Both the position numbers and the translations under genes were made by a program. Below are positions 1 through 7,633 of a stretch of DNA of 64,000 nucleotides, in pieces. The notes below the pieces were generated by a model. The model did not search any database, had not been told where the DNA came from, and saw only the letters and a list, made by a program, of their open reading frames with translations. Origin of the DNA: Photobacterium sanguinicancri (lineage in GTDB: Bacteria; Pseudomonadota; Gammaproteobacteria; Enterobacterales; Vibrionaceae); the NCBI RefSeq assembly GCF_024346675.1, contig NZ_AP024851.1, forward strand, positions 1,674,001-1,738,000, read 5' to 3'. How positions within the stretch are numbered: position 1 is the first letter of the stretch; each line of letters begins with the position of its first letter.

Positions 1-177
1 TTCAGTTCAGATCGTGAATATCATAATGGAGATATTATTCCAGGGATTGCGGCTGATCAGGTTCATGCTACGCTCGCTAGTTGGTTTGGCTACCCCAGTG
101 ATGATGATTACCTAGTGAAGCTTTTTCCTAGCCTTGACAATTTTGAAGACAAAGTAATATCAGGACTACTAAGCTGA
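1..177 (+). CDS. C-terminal end of a DUF1501-family protein (5' end outside window)
   Basis: An open frame runs from base 1 to a TGA at 175-177, giving 58 residues. The segment has a DQVHATLASWFG motif followed by LFPSLDNF, which matches the C-terminal end of DUF1501 (sulfatase/alkaline-phosphatase-fold) proteins, where a D-Q-hydrophobic-A-T-L-x-x-W-F-G block precedes F-P-x-L-x-x-F. DUF1501 proteins are often exported by Tat and sit next to DUF1800 genes, but neither can be checked because the start lies outside the window. Function is not known for most members. Family assignment is from motif recall only. Confidence 0.7.
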   Translation, partial: FSSDREYHNGDIIPGIAADQVHATLASWFGYPSDDDYLVKLFPSLDNFEDKVISGLLS

Positions 178-386
178 ATTTGACGGCAAGGAATATTTAA
201 CGTTTCTTACTATTAAACAAGTAGTGTACTATTATTTAAATAAACATGAAAAATGACTATTTATTTTAATCTCTTTGAGGTTTGAATGTGTTTTTTAACG
301 TTATTATAAACATCTGCGCAACCTTTACAGTGCAATAAAGAATTATGAGGCTTAATAATAAACCCTTATAAAAAGGTTATATATTT

Positions 387-434
387 AAGTGCACTTCATT
401 AATTATGTTACTAATTTAATGAAGTGTACACTTC
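387..434. promoter_or_regulatory. Pair of palindromes, candidate operator
   Basis: Two related palindromes lie upstream of the cytochrome b561 gene: AAGTGCACTT at 387-396 and GAAGTGTACACTTC at 421-434. Their flanks also form an inverted repeat (AAGTGCACTTCATTAA against TTAATGAAGTG-TA-CACTT). Two copies of a similar dyad 34 bp apart, 34 to 80 bp before a start codon, suit a dimeric repressor. The regulator is unknown. Confidence 0.4.
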
Positions 435-467
435 ATTCTATTTAAAATTACAAGTTAAGTGATATGT

Positions 468-1010
468 ATGAAATCGTATTATGATATAATAACACGAATA
501 ATCCACTGGGTTATGGCTGTTGTAATAATTTATGCTTCAATTGCTGGGTATACCATGCATTTAGTTGTTAATTCACATCCGATAATTTTTAAATTTTTGT
601 CAACTTTGAATATGTCTCTTGCAACGATAGGTGCAGCTTTATTTATTATACGATGGGTATGGAAATTTTTCAGACCCAATATTTCATATGCAAATACAAG
701 AACGAACAAGATTGAGATTAACGTTGCACGTATGATTCACAGCTTTATATACTTCCTTATGTTCTGTGTGTTTGTTAGTGGTTTCATGATGCTTAAAGAA
801 GGGTATACATTTTTTTGGTTTGCTGAAATACCTGCACCGTTAAGTAATCCACCCGTTAACGATTTTTTTCTTTTGGTGCATAGATTTGGATGCGCTTTGC
901 TATCGATAATTGTTATTCTACATGTCTCCGCAGTTATTTTTCATCATGTTATTAGAAATAATGATGTATTACATCGTATGACTGGCCTAACGACATACTC
1001 CAAGCAGTAA
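468..1010 (+). CDS. Cytochrome b561 family membrane protein
   Basis: This is a 180-residue integral membrane protein with four hydrophobic segments, the usual size and topology of bacterial b-type cytochrome b561 (YodB/YceJ-like). These proteins carry two haems b in the inner membrane and pass electrons between quinol and periplasmic or membrane partners. Candidate haem ligands are visible: His in the first helix (IIHWVMA), His in MIHSFIYF of the third segment and the His residues in LHVSAVIFHH of the last. A GTG three codons upstream (459) is in frame, but ATG at 468 is the more usual start; no strong Shine-Dalgarno is seen for either. The gene is AT-rich like the surrounding accessory stretch and stands alone, directly before IS remnants. 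Confidence 0.8.
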   Translation: MKSYYDIITRIIHWVMAVVIIYASIAGYTMHLVVNSHPIIFKFLSTLNMSLATIGAALFIIRWVWKFFRPNISYANTRTNKIEINVARMIHSFIYFLMFCVFVSGFMMLKEGYTFFWFAEIPAPLSNPPVNDFFLLVHRFGCALLSIIVILHVSAVIFHHVIRNNDVLHRMTGLTTYSKQ

Positions 1011-1036
1011 CTATTTGGGGTCTGTCGCTTTTGGTG

Positions 1037-1207
1037 GGCATTGTTGCAACACTAAAACTTTGGGTTGTGTCGCAAACTGGAGTGCTGAGTTATGATTTCC
1101 ACCAGCACTCGTTACTTTTATCATTATGACTATCAATTTTTCAGGCCGCCACTTTCCGTCAGACATCATCCTTCAATTGGTTCGGTACTATCTCTCTTAT
1201 AATAAAT
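1037..1207 (+). mobile_element. 5' fragment of an IS6-family insertion sequence
   Basis: The fragment opens with GGCATTGTTGCAACACTAAA, which resembles the GGCACTGTTGCAA ends of IS6/IS26-family elements. An ATG at 1126 then starts a transposase-like frame, MTINFSGRHFPSDIILQLV..., matching the conserved IS6 transposase N terminus (F-x-G-R-H-F-x-x-D-I-I-L-x-x-V-R-x-Y). The frame is lost after about 27 codons where the next IS end begins at 1208. The rest of this element is not found in the window. Confidence 0.65.
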
Positions 1208-1249
1208 GGCATTGTTGCAACACTAAAGCTTTGTGGTCTTTTGATACGG

Positions 1250-2091
1250 TTAGGCGACCCGGTAGCTATTAGGTATACCGAGGTGAGTGAAGCGATTTAA
1301 AATAGAACAATCGAGTAACATTTCCTTTGACTGATTTTCAAACTCTCTGCTGTGTAATGTATTGCCGCACGCTCTGCCGACCGATAATGCCAAGGGCGAA
1401 GCAACCTATCAGGCGCTCATTCTCTTTGGAAGGTGAGCTTTATCTGCAAACGTATTTTCTTTCGGCGGAATAACAACCTCAGCCTCCGGGAAATGCTCCT
1501 CTAATGTCTGGTACACCGCATTGGTATCATACATTTTATCGGTGAGGACTGCACTTTGAATGAAGTGAGCCTCATCAACAGCGAAATGCGCCTTTCGCCA
1601 GCAGCATTTTGCATTAACCTTATGTTTTTCTTGATGCCATTCATCCTTCCCTAACCGCTTGAACCCGTTGAATCAATGGCTATTGCTGCAATTTTGTCAT
1701 CTGGTCTTTCATGCTTTCTAAATCGAGGCACCGTAAGATTAAGTTGCTTTAGCCGCTTTGACAGCAGCGTATAATTAGGGCATTGAAGGTTGGTCATGCC
1801 AAACTTCATCAGTAAACTATCAATCAACCCTTGAGCTTGACGTAGAGGAAGTTTGTACCCCAGTCGGATCTAATGGCAGGCTTCAATGGTGCTGTCAGGA
1901 TACTTTACAGAAGAACCAGTACCATCATAAATACGAATGTCATGCTGCCAATGTTTGATGATATCGTCAGATATCCAAATATCGAACCGCCCACGTTGCC
2001 TGAGAGCCTGGTTATACTCCCGATAGTTATTTAAGGCGTAGGTATGCTTCTTAAAATGATGGCGTTTTTTTTCATTGTGTTTGTAGGGCAT
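1250..2091 (-). pseudogene. IS5-family (IS903 group) transposase, disrupted
   Basis: The intact N-terminal part (1870-2091, 73 codons) starts MPYKHNEKKRHHFKK and contains NNYREYNQALRQRGRFDIW, a typical IS903-group N terminus. It is stopped by an in-frame TAG at 1870-1872. The reading then continues with IRLGYKLPLRQAQGLIDSLL and, after IAAIAIDSTG, shifts frame near 1672 into LKRLGKDEWHQEKHKVNAKC, the region carrying the conserved DDE-type residues. Two stops follow near 1425, then the C-terminal block LDCSILNRFTHLGIPNSY ends at 1250. A stretch between the last two blocks appears deleted. The gene is clearly inactive. Confidence 0.75.
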
Positions 2092-2130
2092 GTGTTAAAC
2101 AGCTAACCGGAATGAAGGGCTGGCTATGAT

Positions 2131-2187
2131 AACTGAACTCAGTGCTAATGGAATTATTGAGTGTTATATGAGCAATTCAACAAAGCC
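2131..2187 (+). repeat. 57-bp inverted repeat, left arm
   Basis: This arm forms an inverted repeat with 2466-2522, with about five mismatches in 57 positions. It is the right-hand end of the IS903-like element. The two arms enclose the 90-codon gene at 2164-2436, whose last codons run into this arm. Confidence 0.8.
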
Positions 2188-2436
2188 CTTTCGAAATGAT
2201 ATAGGTACTGGGCGGTTCTGAGGCTCGTGTATTTTCTTAATTTCATTAACCCTTTTTAATAAAATTAAAGGGAGAGAACATTTACCCTTTTGGCTAATAA
2301 CAATAGAGTCTAATGAAAGATAACCCTTCTTTTCAATTGTACGCTGAAAGGTTAGGTAGACTCTCTTATCAAAAAAAGCCCATCGACTAGCCATTACTTT
2401 CTCCTTCATTTGAAATAAATCAAGCTTGATTGTCAT
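2164..2436 (-). CDS. Small hypothetical protein between inverted IS ends
   Basis: The frame encodes 90 residues, basic and without a membrane segment or signal peptide. I do not recognise the family. Methionines at residues 1, 10 and 15 are possible starts; a good Shine-Dalgarno is not evident before residue 1. The stop lies inside the left arm of the 57-bp inverted repeat, so the C-terminal eight or so residues are encoded by insertion-sequence end DNA. The native protein may therefore have been longer and been truncated when the element arrived. It could also be a non-coding relic. Confidence 0.4.
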   Translation of the reverse strand: MTIKLDLFQMKEKVMASRWAFFDKRVYLTFQRTIEKKGYLSLDSIVISQKGKCSLPLILLKRVNEIKKIHEPQNRPVPISFRKGFVELLI

Positions 2437-2465
2437 AAGTGAAATCTTATTTACCTCACTAAATA

Positions 2466-2522
2466 GGCTTTGTTGAATCGCTCATATAACACTCAATCAT
2501 TCCATTGGCACTGAGTGCAGTT
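2466..2522 (+). repeat. 57-bp inverted repeat, right arm (solo IS903-like end)
   Basis: Starting GGCTTTGTTGAATCGCTC, this is a second copy of the IS903-like terminal sequence in the opposite orientation to 2131-2187. No transposase follows: 2523-2728 shows no gene, only a hairpin near 2681-2707 (CCTTG, ATGCT, loop, AGCAT, CAAGG). It is either the stump of a second element or a duplicated end. Confidence 0.75.
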
Positions 2523-2728
2523 ACTGAGGGGAAGATCACCACCTTGATCATCTTTCCGTTTCTGGTGGCCCTTGCTTCTCCTTTGCCTGCTAGATCCAGA
2601 AGCCACTTCTACATCCATTTACAGAAACGATAACGTGTTAATCTGTAAACGCTAAGTAGGCATTGTACCTCAATGCGCTGACATTCCTTGCCGATGCTTT
2701 AGCATGACAAGGAAGAGGAAGTTATTGA

Positions 2729-2986
2729 TTAGAATAATAACTCAACAGCATAAATAACTTCATCGGGTTGGCAATTCATATATAAAGGCTTGAATGTATC
2801 GGACCTTTTATATAGTCGTTCAATATCATTATACTCAATGCTTCCACTATTTTTTAATGAATAGAATTTTAATATTTCACTTGCTCTTTTAACATCTAAT
2901 GGGAAAACGCTCATAATATCATAAGTGCTAATTTTTCCTGATTTGTTTATTACTGCTTCTATAAATTTATCATGATAAATAGCCAT
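2729..2986 (-). CDS. Small winged-helix-like protein (BrxR/CapW-type N-terminal domain, no WYL)
   Basis: This 85-residue protein has a good Shine-Dalgarno (AAGGCGG) about 5 bp before its ATG. The order of conserved positions is F-I-x-x-V-I-x-x-x-G-K-I-S-T-x-D-I-x-x-x-F-P-L-D-x-x-x-A-S-x-x-L-x-x-Y, then S-I-E-Y-N-x-x-x-x-x-Y and a late F-x-P. That order resembles the DNA-binding winged helix that opens BrxR/CapW-type WYL regulators of phage-defence loci. There is no WYL domain. The N-terminal part also aligns by eye with the protein at 4095-4643. It lies in AT-rich accessory DNA beside IS remnants. The DNA-binding role is inferred from pattern only. Confidence 0.6.
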   Translation of the reverse strand: MAIYHDKFIEAVINKSGKISTYDIMSVFPLDVKRASEILKFYSLKNSGSIEYNDIERLYKRSDTFKPLYMNCQPDEVIYAVELLF

Positions 2987-3288
2987 ACAACCGCCTTGTA
3001 TTAAACGATAATTTAGTACTTTTGATTAATAAATGTTATCAATTGAATATGTATATTGTCATTTTTATTAAAATAACAATAAATTTAATCATTTTAAATT
3101 ATGCCCCTTGTCGTGGTTAAGAAGATAGACACATTGTATCTTGCTCTATTTTTTATTCAATACACAAATTTCACGGAAATCAGGTGTTATTTTAAATTAA
3201 CAGTTGAATTATGTTGATGTAAAAAGGATTATAGATTTAGCCAGTTAAGTTTATTTAATATAACAATATATTTAAAAGGTTTAAAAAT
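2987..3288. other. AT-rich intergenic stretch without a gene
   Basis: About 300 bases, very AT-rich, between two divergent small genes. It must hold both promoters, but no box stands out above the AT background. No RNA gene or repeat was seen. Confidence 0.5.
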
Positions 3289-3642
3289 ATGGAATTTACA
3301 CATATATCTGACTTGAAAGAATTATCAGGTGAGGCCAAGGCATTCATCGCTTACTTCATCGAGCAAGACTTGCCCGAGATTTATGAAAATTTAGGCTTTG
3401 TTGAATGTAATATGCCGCTTGGAAGTAAAACTATTAAGTATAAGACTGCATTCAATAACGATCTTGATGGGCGACTTGAGTATTGGGTTGTCTTTAACAC
3501 CTATGGTGCAGTAGGTTTAGCTAAGAGGCTGACTTACGATGATAAGTTCGAAACAACTTTTGTTCACTTCAATCTAAAGCATGATAGAGATAGTTTTATC
3601 AAGGATACGATTGCAAAAATTCCAATGATAATCATTCACTAA
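3289..3642 (+). CDS. Hypothetical 117-residue protein
   Basis: A soluble, mildly acidic protein preceded by a weak Shine-Dalgarno (AAAAGG, 10 bp before ATG). It has a mix of helical N-terminal sequence (ISDLKELSGEAKAFIAYFIE) and later strand-like stretches (LEYWVVFNTYGAVGL). No signal peptide, membrane segment or motif is recognised. It stands alone on the plus strand, with no gene close enough for an operon. Codon use is AT-rich as in neighbouring accessory genes. Function unknown. Confidence 0.6.
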   Translation: MEFTHISDLKELSGEAKAFIAYFIEQDLPEIYENLGFVECNMPLGSKTIKYKTAFNNDLDGRLEYWVVFNTYGAVGLAKRLTYDDKFETTFVHFNLKHDRDSFIKDTIAKIPMIIIH

Positions 3643-3827
3643 GATATCATGGGTATAGGGTGATCATTATATAGTTAGAATCACTTTCCAGTAATAAGGC
3701 ATAGACAGCTGTATTATAAATTACCTTTATTCAGAAGTGACGAATTATCTTAATTTCATAGTAGTGATTACAGTATGTTTTAAACAAGTTGAATTAATGG
3801 GTTAAAATAAGAAGAAAGGACTATATA

Positions 3828-3923
3828 TTGAAGTCAATATACCTTTTTATGTTTGTGATAACTGTTTTATGTTCATTTTCTATATTGGCTAACGATGGGA
3901 GTATCAAGTTTGCAATAGGATAG
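3828..3923 (+). pseudogene. Possible decayed gene for a small secreted protein
   Basis: After a purine-rich GAAGAAAGGA, a TTG at 3828 opens 31 codons that begin like a signal peptide (KSIYLFMFVITVLCSFSILA) and stop at 3921-3923. Shifting by one base continues a plausible mature part (EYQVCNRIDEFNVNGIGIVIAAKLCN) to about 3977. This looks like a frameshifted secreted protein. The surrounding 3643-4094 shows nothing else. Confidence 0.3.
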
Positions 3924-4094
3924 ATGAATTCAATGTGAATGGTATTGGCATCGTAATCGCTGCGAAATTGTGTAATTAACTACAAGGTAAGTGAAAGTTC
4001 AGATAAGAAAATAGATATAAGTTAACACTAACTTATTTGAATAATAGGCATAGAGAAACTGTAATTTTACTACCGGAATTTAATTAATATTGAG

Positions 4095-4643
4095 GTGACA
4101 ATGAGAAGTAATATATCAGCATTTAAACTTATTGAATCAATGATTAAAAAGTACGGAAAAGTAAAACGTAGCAATATATTAGATACTTTTTCTATATCAA
4201 TATCAGAATGTCAAAAGCTCATTAGGTGCTATGAAGATTTAACTGATTATAATCTTGTATATGATGATTCACGCTGTGAATACTCACTGATTATTGATGG
4301 CTACTTCCACACAATGTTCCTAAATGATGATCCAAGTCTGTTCATAAGATCGATTGAGCTTGTTTCTGGAAAAACGATGATAGTCGATGATGATGAATAT
4401 GATACGTATAGGTTCCAAATCATCGCGGCTAATTGTAATGAGAATACAGATCAGGAGTTGATAAGAATTTCTGAAGCCTTAATTGAATATGGTTGTGATG
4501 ACGTAACGATAGGCGTGATATGTGGGGAGCTGTACATAGAGTTTGAAAGAAAAGACGCATGTTATGACATGGCGGTCGCGAGGGCATCAAGCCAGATCAA
4601 CGCTGTCTATGGGTTACATTGTATTAAAGATGAAAGATTATAA
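4095..4643 (+). CDS. Winged-helix-like N-terminal domain protein, 182 residues (180 from the nearer ATG)
   Basis: Residues ~7-60 carry the same order of conserved positions as the 85-residue protein at 2729-2986: F-K-L-I-E-x-M-I-x-x-x-G-K-V-x-R-x-x-I-L-D-x-F-x-I-S-x-x-x-x-x-x-L-I-R-x-Y followed by LVYDDSRCEYSL. That series fits the winged-helix domain of BrxR/CapW-like regulators, including the Y-D between the last helix and the wing. The remaining ~120 residues are acidic with no recognised domain and no WYL signature. TTG at 4095 or ATG at 4101 may be used; GAGGTGAC just before ATG 4101 is a fair ribosome site. A regulator or DNA-binding accessory protein is the best guess, held loosely. 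Confidence 0.6.
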   Translation: MTMRSNISAFKLIESMIKKYGKVKRSNILDTFSISISECQKLIRCYEDLTDYNLVYDDSRCEYSLIIDGYFHTMFLNDDPSLFIRSIELVSGKTMIVDDDEYDTYRFQIIAANCNENTDQELIRISEALIEYGCDDVTIGVICGELYIEFERKDACYDMAVARASSQINAVYGLHCIKDERL

Positions 4644-4755
4644 TCACCATGTCCTGAGGCTCTCTCTCACAGACATGATTCGCATCGATAGGCTGATGTT
4701 AAATCCAGAAAATGGTATCCTAGGCGGCTGTTAGGTGCTCCATGCTGGAAAGATA

Positions 4756-5307
4756 ATGAATTATACCCGAATCGTCTGTTTTGACCTCGAAATGTGTTGC
4801 TGGGATGATGAGCGCAAAGCTCGGACAGGTGAAATCATTGAGATCGGTGTCGCTGAATTAGATCTCCAGAGTGGTGAGATTGTTCGCCGAGCTCAACATT
4901 ATGTATTGCCAGAGCAAGATGAAGTGTCTTATTTTTGTACAGAGCTGACGGGCATTAAGCCTGAAGTTATTGCAAAAAATGGTAAGCCGTTAGGCTCTAT
5001 TTTGAAATCGATAGAACAAAAATTTGGCGGGCGTCATAAAATTTATGCTGCTTGGGGCCATGACGATCGTATTTTACGTGCTGAGTGTGAAGCGAAAGGG
5101 CTTAAAGTTCCATTCGAAGAATTCTTAAATATTGCAACCTTGTTTCGCATGCAGAGACACGTAAAGAAAAAACGTTGTGGTCAGCGTGCAGCAATGGAAA
5201 TGGCGGGCGTTGAATGGGAAGGGCGCCAACATTCTGGTTATGTTGATGCTTACAACCTTGCTAGGTTAACTAAGACCTTATTTTTGCCAGAACAACAGGT
5301 AGAGTAA
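4756..5307 (+). CDS. DEDDh 3'-5' exonuclease domain protein (ERI1/KapD-like)
   Basis: The 183-residue protein is a single exonuclease domain of the DnaQ-like DEDDh superfamily. Exo I is FDLEMCCW near the N terminus (D and E metal ligands). Exo II is the WGHDDRIL segment (D). Exo III has the HSGYVDAYNLARL motif, with the catalytic His and last Asp five residues apart as in DEDDh enzymes. The tryptophan after the Exo I acidic pair is typical of the ERI1/KapD branch, which trims RNA or DNA 3' ends. ATG at 4756 is chosen over an in-frame GTG at 4735 because GGAAAGATA sits right before it. A Rho-independent terminator follows. Confidence 0.85.
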   Translation: MNYTRIVCFDLEMCCWDDERKARTGEIIEIGVAELDLQSGEIVRRAQHYVLPEQDEVSYFCTELTGIKPEVIAKNGKPLGSILKSIEQKFGGRHKIYAAWGHDDRILRAECEAKGLKVPFEEFLNIATLFRMQRHVKKKRCGQRAAMEMAGVEWEGRQHSGYVDAYNLARLTKTLFLPEQQVE

Positions 5308-5336
5308 CTCTCATTTGCTAAATTGTATTCAGTACT

Positions 5337-5370
5337 AAAAATGCCGCTGATTTATCAGCGGCATTTTTGT
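5337..5370. terminator. Bidirectional Rho-independent terminator
   Basis: AAAAATGCCGCTGA, TTTA loop, TCAGCGGCATTTTT: a perfect stem with A and T tracts on the two sides. It can end both the exonuclease gene (plus) and the RidA-family gene (minus). Confidence 0.85.
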
Positions 5371-5435
5371 AGGAAGCTATCAAGGAGGTGTTGTGACAAA
5401 AAGCCACGAATGTCTCTTCGGTAACTATAAATTGC

Positions 5436-5798
5436 TTATTGCGTGTCTTTTAGCGCCGCAGTAACAATTAATTCAACTTTTAGCTCAGGACGAGCTAATT
5501 TAGCTTCACCACAAGCGCGCGCTGGTGCATCGCCTTCTGGCATCCAGTTGTCCCATACTTCATTCATTTCTTGGAAATCAGCCATATCCGCAAGCCAAAC
5601 TAAAACTTGCAGCATGTGGTGTTTATCACTGCCAGCTTCATTTAATAATGCTTCCACACGACGAAGAGCTTCTTTTGTTTGGTCTGCAACGCTTTCACCC
5701 GCAATACCGACTTGACCACATAAATAAACAGTATCGCCATGTTTAACAATTTTGCTCATGCGTTGGTTAGTTTGTTCACGTTGAATCGTTGTCATCAT
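5436..5798 (-). CDS. RidA family protein (YoaB-like)
   Basis: This 120-residue protein is the full length of the YjgF/YER057c/UK114 (RidA) superfamily. The order GDTVYLCGQVG, TKEALRRVEALLNEAG, VLVWLADMADFQEMNEVWDNW, PARACGEAKLARPELKVELIVTA follows the family core. RidA proteins hydrolyse reactive enamine/imine intermediates released by PLP enzymes, in the cytosol. The RidA-type substrate Arg is represented by the R of P-A-R-A. The W-M-P-E-G and C-G-E variants point to the YoaB-like subfamily, whose substrates are less well known. The second Met may be the true start. It is monocistronic between a terminator and a long intergenic region. Confidence 0.85.
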   Translation of the reverse strand: MMTTIQREQTNQRMSKIVKHGDTVYLCGQVGIAGESVADQTKEALRRVEALLNEAGSDKHHMLQVLVWLADMADFQEMNEVWDNWMPEGDAPARACGEAKLARPELKVELIVTAALKDTQ

Positions 5799-6436
5799 TT
5801 AGCCTTTATTGTTTTCGTATGTTGTCGTAATAACGATATAAGTTCATATCGCCATCATTAAAATTTGTTTGATGTTATACCAGTAAAGTGGCTACTTGCA
5901 ATGCAAATGTGATCCCTGTCGAGATTGTCGCTAGGGCTAATCATGTGCTGCAATGGCAATGAACATAGGGAATATAAGCTTAATAGGAATATTGCCTGCA
6001 TAAGTATCTATGCATGTAGTTTAACCAAAACAAAAAAGTTCAAAAACTTTGTTAATTATTTAGAACAAAAAAGCATAAGTGGTGAGAGTTATTTTATAAA
6101 AAGTAATCGGAGTTAAGTGCATCAATATACATGTTTTGCTGGTTGTTTATTCTTGTTGTTGGTTTTTTATGTGCTTGGTTGAAGTCTTGTGTTGTGGGGG
6201 TTCGTGCTATAAATATTGTTTATGGTGGTCGTTTATTACTCTGCTTTGTTGAATAAAACATGAAGGTTAAGTTTCAATGTACGTGGTGGTTTCATTCAGT
6301 TTATATCTTGTTTTGTTAAAGTTTTGTAATTTTGTTGTGCGATTGGCTGTTGTCTCAGTATTTTTTTCCTGTTAGTTTTTTGTCAGCAGATTCAGGAAAG
6401 AATGTGCAATTAAGGAAAATAATAATACAGGATCGT
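5799..6436. other. Long intergenic region with T/G-rich porin leader
   Basis: About 640 bases without a convincing gene (a 63-codon frame at 5925-6116 has no support). From about 6120 to 6430 the plus strand is strikingly T/G-rich with few A or C, for example TTGTTGTTGG and GTTGTGGGGG. This covers the likely promoter and leader of the porin gene. Confidence 0.5.
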
Positions 6437-7480
6437 ATGATGAAAAAAACACTATTAGCAGTAGCAATCCCTTCTCTTCTTGTGGCTAACATGGCGTCAG
6501 CGGCAGAAATTTATAAGTCAGACGAAGGATCCGTCGACTTTTACGGTCAATTACGTACCGAACTGAAAAAAAATGAAGATAAAGACGTAACACTTAACGC
6601 GGGTTCTTCTCGTGCAGGTGTTGCTGCACAATACACAATTGCTGAAGGCGTTGATGTGTTTGGTAAGGTTGAGTTTGGCCTACAAGGCAAAGGCGACTAC
6701 GTAATGAAAAACCGTCTACACATTGCTGGTGTAGCAACAGATTTTGGTAAATTCTCTTTTGGTCGCCAATGGGTTGTATCAGATGATGTATGGGGTGCTG
6801 ATTACTCTTACTTCTTTGGAGGCACTGGTCTTCGTCACGCAACGTTATCTGGCGCTCGTCACGACTCGCTAATTAAATATAACTACGAAGGCGAAAGTTT
6901 TTGGGTTGCTGCCAACTACGGTCTTGCTCAAGATGATTCGAATCAAGAGCTAGCTGAACTATACGCAGGTACCAGTGTTGCAGGCTTTAACTTACACGTC
7001 GGTGGTGGTCAAAACCGCGATAAAACGTTTGAAGTGACACTTGCAGATAAATCAAAAACTAAACATGACCTACAGAACACGTATTTTGAAGGTACAGTTG
7101 AATACACATTTGGTGCTGCGCTGATTGGCTTTACTTACTACAACGCGACACTTGATGAAAAAGACACGTCAGACAAAATCAAAGAAAATGCATATAGCTT
7201 AGGTGCAACTTACGGTTGGGCTGATAATGCAACGGCATACACTGGTTTTGAATATGTGACTCAAGAAGCAGAAGACAGTACGGTAGCTGACGGTAAAGGT
7301 AAAAACTTCTACCTTGGTTCTGATTACCACTTTAATAGCTGGGCACGCGTATATGCAGAATACAGCTATGCAGACGGTGATACTTTAGGTTTCACTAACA
7401 AAGCATCTGATTCTTTCGTTGGCATCGCATCAACAGATGGTGAGAGTCGCTACGCAATCGGTGCACGTGTTTACTGGTAA
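6437..7480 (+). CDS. Outer-membrane porin (OmpL/OmpH/OmpU-like Gram-negative trimeric porin)
   Basis: The product is 347 residues with a signal peptide (MMKKTLLAVAIPSLLVANMASA, cut before AEIYK). The mature start, SDEGSVDFYGQLRTELK, is the classic first strand of trimeric general porins. FGRQWVVSDDVWG and repeated alternating strands match the 16-strand porin family, and the chain ends in an aromatic residue (GARVYW) as needed for Bam recognition. A longer open frame begins at 6332, but the signal peptide fixes the start at 6437 or 6440. In Photobacterium and Vibrio such porins are often ToxR- and envelope-stress-regulated; no ToxR site can be assigned by eye. Codon use is biased toward highly expressed genes, and a terminator follows. 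Confidence 0.9.
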   Translation: MMKKTLLAVAIPSLLVANMASAAEIYKSDEGSVDFYGQLRTELKKNEDKDVTLNAGSSRAGVAAQYTIAEGVDVFGKVEFGLQGKGDYVMKNRLHIAGVATDFGKFSFGRQWVVSDDVWGADYSYFFGGTGLRHATLSGARHDSLIKYNYEGESFWVAANYGLAQDDSNQELAELYAGTSVAGFNLHVGGGQNRDKTFEVTLADKSKTKHDLQNTYFEGTVEYTFGAALIGFTYYNATLDEKDTSDKIKENAYSLGATYGWADNATAYTGFEYVTQEAEDSTVADGKGKNFYLGSDYHFNSWARVYAEYSYADGDTLGFTNKASDSFVGIASTDGESRYAIGARVYW

Positions 7481-7510
7481 TACGTAGCAACCACTGAGTC
7501 TTTTCTTTTT

Positions 7511-7542
7511 GCCCAGCCTGTTTATTTAGGCTGGGTTTTTTC
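7511..7542 (+). terminator. Rho-independent terminator of the porin gene
   Basis: GCCCAGCC, short loop, GGCTGGG followed by TTTTTTC. It lies 31 bp after the porin stop codon. Confidence 0.85.
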
Positions 7543-7633
7543 ATTTATAGGATAGGGGGGTGGCGAAAATTCACACTGTAAATCGCTTGGGTTACTGATT
7601 TATTATTTATCCTGAACCTAGTTGAGCGCGTGA

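Larger units (their letters stand above)
1208..2187 (-). mobile_element. Decayed IS903-group (IS5 family) insertion sequence
   Basis: The left end reads GGCATTGTTGCAACACTAAA (from 1208). The right end, read on the minus strand from 2187, is GGCTTTGTTGAATTGCTC, close to the IS903 terminal repeat GGCTTTGTTGAATAAATC. Between them is a minus-strand transposase broken by a stop, a frameshift and an internal deletion. The left end is unusually like the IS6-type end at 1037, so this terminus may be a recombinant between the two elements. Confidence 0.65.

Noticed and set aside
2600..4700. Integron cassette array with attC sites
   Set aside because: Small orphan genes suggested cassettes, but they face different ways and no attC core sites (GTTRRRY with imperfect dyad) were found.
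4543..4734. 63-codon frame overlapping the end of the winged-helix-like gene
   Set aside because: It is out of frame with a better-supported gene over half its length and shows no family features.
5925..6116. 63-codon open frame before the porin
   Set aside because: No ribosome site, no recognisable protein features, and it lies in low-complexity intergenic DNA.
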